Source: JAENVT01 sp040005915 (GTDB lineage: Bacteria; Actinomycetota; Acidimicrobiia; Acidimicrobiales; Ilumatobacteraceae). From it: a DNA stretch of 17,863 nt. The notes under the pieces are model-generated. The model was given only the letters and a program-made list of their open reading frames with translations. It was not told the origin of the DNA and did no database searches. The translations under genes and the position numbers were made by a program. The DNA lies in contig JBDTYA010000304.1 of NCBI GenBank assembly GCA_040005915.1, positions 1 to 17,863 on the forward strand, in the 5' to 3' direction. This document shows, piece after piece, positions 7,631-15,511 of this stretch (positions are counted from its first letter, which is position 1; every line of letters begins with the position of its first letter).

Positions 7631-7674
7631 CGTCATCTTGGCGTCATGTTCGATCATGTAGCGTGCTTGGACCG
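7631..7674 (+). promoter_or_regulatory. Candidate promoter region of the ATP-grasp operon
   Basis: This is the 72-bp gap between divergent LLM and ATP-grasp genes. TAGCGT (7659-7664) resembles a -10 box of the TAnnnT type, 10 nt before the ATG at 7675, which would give a very short or leaderless transcript. No good -35 is seen; the TTGGCG at 7638-7643 is poorly spaced. The tetramer TCAT recurs at 7633, 7644 and 7654, spaced 11 and 10 bp, within CGTCAT, CGTCAT and GATCAT. All of this is weak evidence. Confidence 0.25.
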
Positions 7675-9120
7675 ATGGCCGACCTGCGCACGCTGCCTCT
7701 ACTGTGGGACGAGTTGGTCGACGGTCATGGCGATCCTCGCCCGGCTGCAGCCGCCCTGGTCGAGCGCCTGCGGTCCCTCGACATCGAGGAGTTGCAGCAG
7801 CGCCAGGGCCTTGCGGAGGTCGACATCGTGGCGCTCGGCATCACCTTCACCGTGTATCACGACGGGCAGGGTACCGATCGTGCCTGGCCGATGGACATCG
7901 TGCCGCGCGTCATCGGCTCGTCGGAATGGGCCCGGATCGAGCAGGGCCTGAAGCAGCGGCTGGCTGCCTTGAACCGCTTCATCGACGACGTCTACCACGA
8001 CCGTCGTATCGTCGCCGACGGGATCTTTCCAGGCGAGCTGTTGGACGATTCGGTCAACCTGCGGAGGGAATGCGCCGGCGTCTCGCCGAAGTTCGGCGTC
8101 TGGGCGCACATCTGCGGCAGTGACCTGGTGCGCGACGCCGATGGCGTGGTGTACGTGCTCGAAGACAACCTGCGCGTTCCGTCGGGCGCCAGCTACCTGT
8201 TGCAGAACCGGGCGATCTCGAAGCGGGCGTTCGCCGACCTGTTCGAGAAGCAGTCGATCCTGCCCGTCGATGATTACCCCGATCATCTCCGCCGGTTGCT
8301 GGCGTCGTTGGCGTCCGACGAGTTGCAGGGCGTGCGCCACCCGCAGGTCGTCCTGCTGACTCCGGGCGTGTACAACAGCGCCTACTTCGAGCACTCGTTC
8401 CTCGCCCAGCAGATGGGCGTGCCGTTGGTCGAGGGCGCGGATCTGTTCGTCGACACGAGCGACAGGGTGTGGATGCGAACCATCGACGGGCCGAAGCCGG
8501 TCGACGTCATCTACCGGCGCATCGACGATCAGTTCCTCGATCCCGAGGTGTTCCGCAAGGACTCGCACCTCGGAGCGCCGGGACTGATGCGGGCGTGGTG
8601 TTCGGGCAACGTGGCCATAGCCAACGCGCCGGGCGCGGGTGTCGCCGACGACAAGGTCGTGTACGCCTGGGCGCCCGACTTCATCCGCTACTACCTCGGC
8701 GAGGAGCCGCTGCTCCCCAACGTGCCGACCTATCGCTGCCTCTACGCCGACGAACTGGATTACGTGGTCGAGCACGCCGCCGAGCTCGTGCTGAAGCCGG
8801 CGAACGAGAGCGGTGGATACGGGTTGACCATCGGCAGCGCGGCGACGCCCGAAGAACTCGAGGTGGCCGTCGCGGCGATCAAGGCCGATCCGCGGAACTG
8901 GGTGGCGCAACCGATCTTGAAGCTCTCGACCGCTCCGACGCTGTGCGCCGGCGAGCTGGCGCCCCGCCACGTCGACCTGCGACCGTTCGTGCTGTCGGGC
9001 CACGACACCTACGTGACGATGGGTGGGCTCACACGGGTGGCGCTGGTCGATGGTTCGCTTGTCGTCAACTCCTCACAGGGTGGCGGCTCGAAGGACACCT
9101 GGGTCGTAGAGGACTCGTGA
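7675..9120 (+). CDS. Circularly permuted ATP-grasp protein (DUF404/DUF407 type)
   Basis: Predicted ATP-dependent carboxylate-amine (peptide-like) ligase, 481 aa, cytosolic; the substrate is unknown. Family motifs in order are PMDIVPRVI (72-80), VLEDNLRVPSGASYLLQNR (161-179), YRRIDD (280-285), NAPGAGVADDK (317-327), LKPANESGGYG (373-383), RHVDLRPFV (431-439) and NSSQGGGSKDTWVV (465-478). These include the lysine and glycine-rich loop expected to hold ATP and the acidic/Asn residues expected to hold metal, so this copy looks active. ATG 7675 is the first in-frame start that fits the family N-terminus; the upstream open frame overlaps the LLM gene. It heads a four-gene operon and its TGA shares a base with the next ATG (TGATG). 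The nearest well-known relative is M. tuberculosis Rv2411c. Comparative genomics of amidoligases predicts peptide or amide synthesis; I know of no firm biochemical assignment. Confidence 0.88.
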   Translation: MADLRTLPLLWDELVDGHGDPRPAAAALVERLRSLDIEELQQRQGLAEVDIVALGITFTVYHDGQGTDRAWPMDIVPRVIGSSEWARIEQGLKQRLAALNRFIDDVYHDRRIVADGIFPGELLDDSVNLRRECAGVSPKFGVWAHICGSDLVRDADGVVYVLEDNLRVPSGASYLLQNRAISKRAFADLFEKQSILPVDDYPDHLRRLLASLASDELQGVRHPQVVLLTPGVYNSAYFEHSFLAQQMGVPLVEGADLFVDTSDRVWMRTIDGPKPVDVIYRRIDDQFLDPEVFRKDSHLGAPGLMRAWCSGNVAIANAPGAGVADDKVVYAWAPDFIRYYLGEEPLLPNVPTYRCLYADELDYVVEHAAELVLKPANESGGYGLTIGSAATPEELEVAVAAIKADPRNWVAQPILKLSTAPTLCAGELAPRHVDLRPFVLSGHDTYVTMGGLTRVALVDGSLVVNSSQGGGSKDTWVVEDS

Positions 9121-10070
9121 TGCTGCTGTCACGAGTGGCCGAGCGGTTGTACTGGGCGGCCCGATACCTCGAACGCGCCGAGGGCACGGCGCGCATCGTT
9201 CGCGAGCACTCCAACGTCATCGTCGATCTCCCACTGACGGTTCCGCCCAATTGGGGCAACCTGCTGGGGATCACCGGCGGTCGCGAAGGCTTCGACAAGC
9301 GTCACGACGTTGCCGACGAGGTGTCGATAGTGTCGTTCCTGGTCGCCGACCCGCTGAACCACGGCAGCGTGTACTCCAGCATCGGTCACGCCAGGGAGAA
9401 CCTCCGTACCTGCCGCGACATCCTTCCGGCGCAGGCGTGGAACGCCGTCAACGATCTGTACCTCGCCTCGGTGCGCGGTGCGGCCGACGGCATTCAACGC
9501 CGCTATCGATCGCGATTCCTGGAGAAGGTGATCGCCGAGCATCAACGGTTGCTCGGCATCCTCACGACCACCATGAGCCGCGATGAGGCGTACACGATGA
9601 TGCGGCTCGGGCGCCACATCGAGCGCTGCGACATGGTGACCCGGGTACTCGATGTCCGCGCCGGCTTCCTGCTGGGCGGTGAACGAGCCGAGCGCGCCGA
9701 GCTCTACGACGACCTGCAGTGGTCCAGTGTGCTCCGATCCCTGTCCGCGCTGCAGATGTACAACCGCCGATCCGGCTCGGGTGCCGGCGCCGTCGAAGTG
9801 ATCAGGTTCATCCTCGGCGAAGGCACGTTCCCGAGATCCGTGGCGTATTGCCTCGCCGGCGTGCAATCGAGTGCGAGGGAGCTACCACCCAGCGAGTCGG
9901 TTCTCGCGGCATGCCGGGCGGCGCTGATCGAGCTCTCGTCGTCGGATCCGAAGGCGTTGCTCGACGCCGATGCGCTGCACGGCAAGGCCGATCGCCTGCA
10001 GATCGCCATCGCCGAGATCAGTGACCGCATTGCCGGGGCATACTTCGGCCATGCCGCCTGGCCGAACTGA
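9120..10070 (+). CDS. Alpha-E domain protein (DUF403)
   Basis: An all-alpha protein of 316 aa that accompanies circularly permuted ATP-grasps in conserved operons; its own biochemical role is not established. Family-like motifs are the N-terminal RVAERLYWAARYLERAE (5-21), HARENLRTCRDILPAQAW (90-107), and the later RLGRHIERCDMVTRVLDVR. ATG 9120 overlaps the TGA of the ATP-grasp gene by one base, so translation is coupled. Its own stop is overlapped by, or lies 4 nt before, the next start, depending on the start chosen there. It corresponds by family and order to M. tuberculosis Rv2410c. No signal peptide or membrane segment is visible. Being encoded between two ATP-grasp genes suggests a physical partnership with one or both products; that is inference. 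Confidence 0.87.
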   Translation: MLLSRVAERLYWAARYLERAEGTARIVREHSNVIVDLPLTVPPNWGNLLGITGGREGFDKRHDVADEVSIVSFLVADPLNHGSVYSSIGHARENLRTCRDILPAQAWNAVNDLYLASVRGAADGIQRRYRSRFLEKVIAEHQRLLGILTTTMSRDEAYTMMRLGRHIERCDMVTRVLDVRAGFLLGGERAERAELYDDLQWSSVLRSLSALQMYNRRSGSGAGAVEVIRFILGEGTFPRSVAYCLAGVQSSARELPPSESVLAACRAALIELSSSDPKALLDADALHGKADRLQIAIAEISDRIAGAYFGHAAWPN

Positions 10071-12579
10071 TCCGATGGACGCGACCGCGCCTGGTTCGAC
10101 CGTGCCGGCTTCGGGCGTGCCGGCCTCGTACGTCCCGACCGCCGGGCGATTCGACGAGCTTGTCGACGACGCAGGGGCCGTGCGACCGCATTGGGAGGCG
10201 ATGGTCAAGACCTGGTCGACACTGGGCGTCGACGAGATCATCCGTCGCCAGGCTGTGGCCGAACGGCTGCTGGTTGCCGAGGGCGCCGGGCACGTGTTCC
10301 ACGATGACCGCGAGGTGGGCATGTCGTGGGGACTCGATCCCGTGCCATATGTCATCGGTTCGGCCGACTGGCGCAACATCCAGCGTGGCCTCAGTCAGCG
10401 CACCCGCGTGCTCGATGCCGTGCTCGACGACCTGTACGGCCCGCGCCGGCTGCTTCTCGACGGAGTGATCCCGACCGCCGCAGTGATGGGGTCTCGGGCG
10501 TACCAGTTGGCGGCTGTGGGCGTCGCGACGCCGCGGCCGCGTTTGATGCTGTACGCCGCGGATCTCGTTCGTGACGCGTCTGGACAGTGGCTGCTGTTGC
10601 GCGACCACACCGACGCGCCCACCGGCTGCGGCTACGCGCTGATGAACCGCACGGTCCTCTCGCGCCTCTACCCGGAGCCTTTCCGTCATCTCGGTGTCAG
10701 CGCGCTGTCGAGCTGGTTCGCCGATCTGCGAACCGCGCTGTCGGCAGTCGCCCCGACGGCGGTCACCGGACCGCGAACAATCCTGCTCGGGCCGCGGCCA
10801 CAGCGCCCCGGGTTCGTCGAGGCATCGTACCTGGCGACCCACCTCGGCTATCACCTCGCCAGCAGCGGAGACCTCATCACGCGCGGCGGACGGGTCTGGC
10901 TTCGAACGCTCGGGGGCCTCGAGCAGATCGACGTAGTGTTCCGCCGGCTCGCCGATACCAACTCCGATCCGCTCGAGCTCGGGCCTTCGGGCACCGGGGG
11001 CGTCACCGGCCTGTTGCAGGCGGTGCGCGAGGGAAACGTGGGTGTGGCCAACGCACTCGGCAGCGGCGTGGCCGACCGATTGTGGTTGCAGCCGTTCCTC
11101 GCCGACGCGGCACGACATCTGCTCGGCGAGACGCTGGAGTTGGCGTCGGTCGATACGTGGTGGTGTGGTGATCGTGACCGGTTGGCGGCGGTGCAGGCCG
11201 ATCCCCACTCGTTCGTCATCCACGACACCGATCCGGTCTCACCCCATCCGTCCGTGTTCGGCGACGAGCTCTCGGACTCCGACATGGCGGATTGGCTCGA
11301 TCGCCTGACTGCGGCGCCACACCGGTACGTCGTGCAACCGAAGGTCGAGTTCGCGAGCACACCGGTTGCCGTCAACGGCGAGCTGCGTAGCGGCACGGCC
11401 AGCATCCGTGTGCAGACCGTGCGCATCGGCGACGAGGCGATCGTGCTGCCCGGCGGTCATGGTCGTCACGTTGCACCCGGCCACCTGGTCATCAACTCCT
11501 GGGATGCCTTCGGCAAAGACGTATGGGTGCTCACGGATCCCGACGCGCGGCGCGCCCCGACCGGGTCCGGCGGTCTCGCCCGGCGGGCACGGCTCCCGCA
11601 GATCGACCTCCGCGATTCGCTTCCGACCCGTTCGGCCGAGGCACTGTTCTGGCTCGGTCGCAACGCAGAACGCGCCGAGACAGCCACACGCACAGCGCGT
11701 CTCGTGATCGCTCGCACCGGTGGCGATTCGGCTCTGTTGGATTCGTCGTGGCCGGCCAACGCGATCGCCGCCCTGCGTGCTGTCAGCGGTGGGCGTCCGG
11801 CCGACAGGGATCCACACCCCGACGCCGAGGGTGCCGACGCACTGGCCATCGAGGTCGCCGCCGCGCTCGACGACCGATCGGGCGCTGTGGCCAACAGCCT
11901 TCGGCACCTCGCCGCCAACGCCGGTGGCGTGCGCGAGTTCCTGTCGACCGCGACATGGCGGGTGCTCAACGGGCTCGACGCGCAGCGGCTGGTGCTGTCG
12001 GAGATCACCGATCGGAGCGACCCCTTCCTCGTCACCGAATGCCTCGATCGCATCATCGTCGACCTCGCCGCGCTGTCGGGCTTGGTGATGGAGAGCATGG
12101 TCCGTGGGCCGGGTTGGCGTTTCCTCGATCTCGGCCGCCGCCTCGAACGCGCCGTCCTGCTTCTCGGTGTGATCGAGGCGACGCTCAGCGACCCGCCCGC
12201 CGACGATGTCGCCCAACCGGTGTACGACCTCGTGCTCGGCGCGAGCGAAAGCCTGGTCGCATACCGCCGCAGGTACCGCAGCGATGTTCGACTCGACGCC
12301 ATCGAGGATCTCCTCGTTCACGACGACAGCAATCCGCGGTCACTGGTCTTTCAACTGGATCGCATCAACGAGCACCTCGCCGCGCTGCCGTGGAACCCCG
12401 ACGCGTCGAAGCACCGACGGTTCCTCGACGCCGCAGCGCGCGGTCGTATCGGTGAAGGACCCGACTCGCTGGCGAAGTTGGTACTGGGTGTGCGCGGGCC
12501 GCTGCTCGAACTGATCCGTGAACTCATGCTTGCGTGGTTCACGCACCCGGCGCGCCGCGGCCTCGGGGGTCTCAGCTGA
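10051..12579 (+). CDS. Fused ATP-grasp-like (degenerate) and alpha-E protein
   Basis: Two-domain protein of 842 aa. A circularly permuted ATP-grasp-like domain spans about residues 30-495 and an alpha-E domain about 523-835, so the fusion repeats the content of the two genes before it. Fold-marking segments survive: GLDPVPYVIGSADWRNIQRGL, YALMNRTVLSRLYP, VANALGSGVAD, VVQPKVEF and INSWDAFGKDVWVL. Nucleotide and metal motifs do not. The EDN segment reads LRDHTDAPTG (183-192), YRRIDD reads FRRLAD (297-302), and the KPANESGGYG position reads HDTDPVSPHP (391-400), losing the lysine and glycine loop. I therefore expect a catalytically dead or altered ATP-grasp half. The alpha-E half keeps LFWLGRNAERAETATRTAR and FLDLGRRLERA. 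Starts are ATG 10051 (20-bp overlap with the previous gene) or ATG 10075 (834 aa); neither has a convincing Shine-Dalgarno. Its TGA shares a base with the next ATG. Confidence 0.86.
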   Translation: MPPGRTDPMDATAPGSTVPASGVPASYVPTAGRFDELVDDAGAVRPHWEAMVKTWSTLGVDEIIRRQAVAERLLVAEGAGHVFHDDREVGMSWGLDPVPYVIGSADWRNIQRGLSQRTRVLDAVLDDLYGPRRLLLDGVIPTAAVMGSRAYQLAAVGVATPRPRLMLYAADLVRDASGQWLLLRDHTDAPTGCGYALMNRTVLSRLYPEPFRHLGVSALSSWFADLRTALSAVAPTAVTGPRTILLGPRPQRPGFVEASYLATHLGYHLASSGDLITRGGRVWLRTLGGLEQIDVVFRRLADTNSDPLELGPSGTGGVTGLLQAVREGNVGVANALGSGVADRLWLQPFLADAARHLLGETLELASVDTWWCGDRDRLAAVQADPHSFVIHDTDPVSPHPSVFGDELSDSDMADWLDRLTAAPHRYVVQPKVEFASTPVAVNGELRSGTASIRVQTVRIGDEAIVLPGGHGRHVAPGHLVINSWDAFGKDVWVLTDPDARRAPTGSGGLARRARLPQIDLRDSLPTRSAEALFWLGRNAERAETATRTARLVIARTGGDSALLDSSWPANAIAALRAVSGGRPADRDPHPDAEGADALAIEVAAALDDRSGAVANSLRHLAANAGGVREFLSTATWRVLNGLDAQRLVLSEITDRSDPFLVTECLDRIIVDLAALSGLVMESMVRGPGWRFLDLGRRLERAVLLLGVIEATLSDPPADDVAQPVYDLVLGASESLVAYRRRYRSDVRLDAIEDLLVHDDSNPRSLVFQLDRINEHLAALPWNPDASKHRRFLDAAARGRIGEGPDSLAKLVLGVRGPLLELIRELMLAWFTHPARRGLGGLS

Positions 12580-13454
12580 TGCGACTGCAGGTACGCCACA
12601 CGACCGAGTACCGCTACAGCGCGCAGGTGATCAACGGCCACACCGTCGCCCACCTGCGGCCGCGCCAGACGCCCACGCAGGCGGTGATCGCGTCGGAGGT
12701 CACGACGACGCCGACCGCGGATCATGCCGACGAGTACCTCGACGCGTTCGGCAATCACGTCTCGTACCGCGCCGTCGAACAGGTCCACGATCAACTCGTT
12801 GTCACCGGCCTCTACGAGGTCGAGCTGTCGGCGCCCGAGCCGCTCGTGTGGTCGCCGCCATGGGAGGAGTTGCGCGAGATCGTCGCGGCCGACCGCAGCG
12901 CCGACGGTCTGCTTGCCCGGATGTGTTCGATCGAGTCGAAGCACGTCACGCCGTCCGCCGACCTCGCCAGATTCGCATCGTGGTCGTTCCTACCGGGCCG
13001 CGCATTCCACGAGGCCGTCATCGACCTGTCGCACCGAATCTTCACCGAGTTCGCTTTCGATCCCGGCTTCAGCGATGTCAGCACACCCCTCGCCGACGTG
13101 CTCACCTATCGCCGCGGGGTGTGCCAGGACTTCGCCCATCTGGCCATCGGCGGCATGCGATCGCTCGGCCTTCCGGCTCGCTACGTCAGTGGCTACATCG
13201 AGAACCGGCCACCGCCCGGCGTCGTCAAGTTGGTTGGCGCGGACGCATCGCACGCATGGTGCTCGGTGTACATCCCGGGTTGGGGGTGGCTCGACGTGGA
13301 TCCGACCAACGACAAGGCACCGCCGATGTCGCATGTCACCGTCGGATGGGGCCGCGACTACGCCGACGTGGCGCCCGTGCGAGGTGTCGTGTTCGGGTCC
13401 CCGGCAACGCAGGAACTGTCGGTCGCGGTCGAGGTGTCGCGCGTCGGGCCATGA
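12579..13454 (+). CDS. Transglutaminase-like cysteine protein
   Basis: Predicted papain-fold transglutaminase-like protein, 291 aa, of the bacterial type with an N-terminal beta domain (MRLQVRHTTEYRYSAQV) before the catalytic core. The triad is C182 in RRGVCQDFAHLA, H225 in ADASHAWCSVY, and an aspartate in WLDVDPTN (D241, or D239). Such domains act as peptidases, amidases or acyl transferases. In this operon type it is predicted to cut, or exchange, the amide bonds made by the ATP-grasp proteins; that is inference. No signal peptide is seen, so the protein is probably cytosolic. ATG 12579 overlaps the previous TGA by one base, which decides the start. It corresponds by family and order to M. 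tuberculosis Rv2409c. It is the last gene of the four-gene unit, with a strong dyad straight after its stop. Confidence 0.9.
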   Translation: MRLQVRHTTEYRYSAQVINGHTVAHLRPRQTPTQAVIASEVTTTPTADHADEYLDAFGNHVSYRAVEQVHDQLVVTGLYEVELSAPEPLVWSPPWEELREIVAADRSADGLLARMCSIESKHVTPSADLARFASWSFLPGRAFHEAVIDLSHRIFTEFAFDPGFSDVSTPLADVLTYRRGVCQDFAHLAIGGMRSLGLPARYVSGYIENRPPPGVVKLVGADASHAWCSVYIPGWGWLDVDPTNDKAPPMSHVTVGWGRDYADVAPVRGVVFGSPATQELSVAVEVSRVGP

Positions 13455-13504
13455 CCTGTGGAGTGTTGCGGGCCCACCTGGGTGCCTCGTCGCACTCCAC
13501 CAGG
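13455..13504 (+). terminator. Long dyad after the ATP-grasp/transglutaminase operon
   Basis: CCTGTGGAGTG (13455-13465) pairs with CACTCCAC (13493-13500) and AGG (13502-13504), giving 11 bp with a single bulged C. The 27-nt loop contains the smaller dyad CCCA/TGGG. It starts on the base after the transglutaminase stop and ends 15 nt before the ribokinase start. No T-tract follows. It is best read as a terminator that separates the operon from the kinase gene, although an mRNA-stabilising 3' structure is also possible. Confidence 0.55.
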
Positions 13505-13519
13505 ACCTAGCCTCCGGCG

Positions 13520-14464
13520 ATGAGCGGATCGAGCGACGATGCACCGGTGGTGATCGTGGTCGGGGCCGTCAACGTCGATCTGGTGGTCGCCGCGCCGCGG
13601 TTGCCGGGGCCCGGTGAGACGGTGGTCGGCGGGGGACTGCAGACGTTCGGCGGGGGAAAGGGAGCCAATGCCGCGGTTGCTGCCGCCCGCGCCGGGGCGA
13701 AGGTCAGGCTGATCGCAGCCGTGGGCGACGACGACAACGGGGTTGCGGCAGTCTGCGAACTGCGCGACGAGGGGATCGAGGTCGGCGACGTCGCAGTGCT
13801 GGCCGGCCAGGCGACGGGCGTGGCATTGATCGTCGTCGATGGTCGCGGGGAGAACCAGATTGCCGTCGGCTCCGGGGCGAATGCCGCGATCACGGTCGAT
13901 CACGTCGGTCGCTGCCTCGCAGCTGCACTGCCCACAGCGGGCTGCGTGTTGGTGAGCACGGAGGTCCCGGCTGCCGTGGTCGCCGCTGCCGTAGAGGCCG
14001 CGTCTACGGCCGGCGTGATGTGCATCCTCAATCCGGCGCCGGTCGTCCCGGTGGTCGTCGAGCTCTTGCAGTTCCGGCCGATCCTCACGCCGAACGAAAC
14101 AGAGCTCCGCGATCTTGCTGCGCTGTTGGGCTCGACCGCCGGCGACTCCACGGCCGCACGAGCCGCGCACATTGCGGCTCGAAGCGAGCAAGCCGTCGTC
14201 GTGACGCTCGGAGCGGATGGTGCCCTCGTCGTGCCGGCGAATCAGGGCGCTCAGCAGGTCGCCGCACCCGCTGTCGATGTGCGCGACACGACGGGGGCCG
14301 GAGACACGTTCAACGGCGTGTTGGCCATGCGGCTCGCAGCCGGTGACGAACTGCGAGTGGCGGTGCCCGTAGCGATCGCCGCAGCGGCGCTCTCGGTCAC
14401 CGAGGTCGGTGCGCGTGGTGGGATGCCGACGGCGGCGGCCATCGACGCAGTGGTGCAGCCCTGA
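13520..14464 (+). CDS. Ribokinase-like PfkB-family sugar kinase
   Basis: Predicted cytosolic kinase of 314 aa that phosphorylates ribose or a related sugar or nucleoside at a hydroxyl group using ATP. Visible motifs are the N-terminal GAVNVDLV (15-22) for substrate binding, the FGGGKGANAA signature (43-52), NPAP and TPNETE (190-195), and DTTGAGDTFNG (256-266) containing the catalytic base D262. Length and motif order match RbsK (309 aa in E. coli), but other PfkB kinases cannot be excluded, so I leave the symbol blank. Start ATG 13520 gives a natural N-terminus; only a weak purine stretch lies upstream. No ribose transporter or regulator is adjacent. It is separated from the transglutaminase gene by a terminator-like dyad and converges on the EamA gene with a 3-bp gap. 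Confidence 0.88.
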   Translation: MSGSSDDAPVVIVVGAVNVDLVVAAPRLPGPGETVVGGGLQTFGGGKGANAAVAAARAGAKVRLIAAVGDDDNGVAAVCELRDEGIEVGDVAVLAGQATGVALIVVDGRGENQIAVGSGANAAITVDHVGRCLAAALPTAGCVLVSTEVPAAVVAAAVEAASTAGVMCILNPAPVVPVVVELLQFRPILTPNETELRDLAALLGSTAGDSTAARAAHIAARSEQAVVVTLGADGALVVPANQGAQQVAAPAVDVRDTTGAGDTFNGVLAMRLAAGDELRVAVPVAIAAAALSVTEVGARGGMPTAAAIDAVVQP

Positions 14465-14467
14465 TCG

Positions 14468-15412
14468 TCACTGTGGTCGGCGAAGCGCCTGGCGACGGGG
14501 TGTTGTGTTCGAGCGTTGGCCGAGCCACACCGCGGCCAGCACCATGACGGCTCCGACGATCTGCGGCAGTTTCAAGGTCTGGTGGGCGATCAACCAACCC
14601 GCTGCGGTGGCAACGACTGGGCTCAGCAGGGCGAGGATGGTCGCTCGGCTGACGGGCAGCCGTTCGATGCCTCTGAACCACAACGAGTAGGCGATCGCCG
14701 TCCCGGCCGTGGCCAACCACAGGAATCCGAGTACGTTCTTGCCGGTGAAGTGCGGCGGCACGCCTTCGAAGGCCAGGGCGAACGGCGCCAGCACGAGCCC
14801 GCCGGCGATCAGCTGCCACGAGGTGAATGCCAGCAGGGGCACCGGCCGGCCCCAGTACTTCGTCAGCACGACCCCGCCGGCCATCGACACCGCACCGGCC
14901 AGGCCGGCGATCAGCCCCACGCCGTCGAGCCTGGCGCCGGCGCGCAGGACCAGCAGGGCGACACCGGCGATTCCCAGCATCCCGGCGAAGACGATCCTCG
15001 ACGTCAGTCGTTCACGCAGCAGCCATCCCGCCAACGCCGCGGCGACCAGTGGCTGTACCGCACCCAGCGTGGCTGCGACCCCGCCGGGCAAGCGGTAGGC
15101 GGCCATGAACAACAGTGCGAAGAATCCGCCGATGTTCAGCGTGCCGAGCACCAGCGCCTTTGCCCACCAGATCCCGACAGGTCGGCGTCGGGTGAACGCC
15201 GCCAGCATCAGCCCGGCGGGCAGGGCTCGCAGCGTGCCGGCGAGCAGCGGGCGGTGGGGCGGCAGCAGCTCTGTGGTCACCAGGTAGGTCATGCCCCATG
15301 CCATCGGCGCCAGAGCGGTCGTCAGCAGCAGTGCCAGCGGTGGACGGCCGCCGGGAGCCGCGGTCGAGGCGTCGCCGATGGTTGAACCGGACAGGTGATT
15401 GGTAATGGCCAT
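14468..15412 (-). CDS. EamA/DMT-superfamily transporter, MarR-linked
   Basis: Predicted ten-helix inner-membrane exporter of 314 aa with two EamA repeats. The first repeat contains AAYRLPGGVAATLGAVQPLV followed by AALAGWLLRERLT, and the second ends with RLPVSRATILALLSPVVATA and AGWLIAHQTLK. ATG 15412-15410 is chosen because GAGG lies 5 nt before it; an upstream in-frame ATG at 15460 would give 330 aa but has no such site. It is divergent from a MarR regulator, and a palindrome covers both predicted promoters, so it is probably the regulated target and may export the compound that the MarR protein senses. It resembles the drug/metabolite exporters near YedA and RhtA in type, but the substrate is unknown. 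Confidence 0.9.
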   Translation of the reverse strand: MAITNHLSGSTIGDASTAAPGGRPPLALLLTTALAPMAWGMTYLVTTELLPPHRPLLAGTLRALPAGLMLAAFTRRRPVGIWWAKALVLGTLNIGGFFALLFMAAYRLPGGVAATLGAVQPLVAAALAGWLLRERLTSRIVFAGMLGIAGVALLVLRAGARLDGVGLIAGLAGAVSMAGGVVLTKYWGRPVPLLAFTSWQLIAGGLVLAPFALAFEGVPPHFTGKNVLGFLWLATAGTAIAYSLWFRGIERLPVSRATILALLSPVVATAAGWLIAHQTLKLPQIVGAVMVLAAVWLGQRSNTTPRRQALRRPQ

Positions 15413-15459
15413 GTGCACCTCGCCCCGGTGTAATCGATCAGGCTGCTTGGGATCGAACA

Positions 15460-15501
15460 ACTTGACGACAGGCTACTTGAAAATAGCTTGATGTCAAGCT
15501 A
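15460..15501. promoter_or_regulatory. Divergent promoters and MarR-type operator
   Basis: TAGCTTGA (15484-15491) and TCAAGCTA (15494-15501) form a perfect 18-bp palindrome with a TG centre. Plus strand: TTGACG (15462-15467), 16 nt, TAGCTT (15484-15489) would drive the MarR gene. Minus strand: TTGACA (15497-15492), 16 nt, TAGCCT (15475-15470) would drive the EamA gene. The palindrome therefore covers the -10 of one promoter and the -35 of the other. Extra half-sites ACTTGA occur at 15460 and 15475. This fits autoregulation plus control of the transporter by the adjacent MarR protein; binding itself is inferred. Confidence 0.7.
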
Positions 15502-15511
15502 ATCTGCGGGG

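Noticed and set aside
7483..7674. Upstream extension of the first ATP-grasp gene
   Set aside because: It overlaps the start of the divergent LLM gene and has no ATP-grasp similarity. ATG 7675 gives the expected N-terminus.
8469..9119. Upstream extension of the alpha-E gene
   Set aside because: It is an Arg/Gly-rich out-of-frame reading of the ATP-grasp gene. The TGATG junction places the start at 9120.
14448..14475. CAGTG/CACTG dyad across the convergent stops of the kinase and EamA genes
   Set aside because: Only 5 perfect base pairs with a 16-nt loop, extendable only through a G-T wobble. This is too weak to call a terminator.
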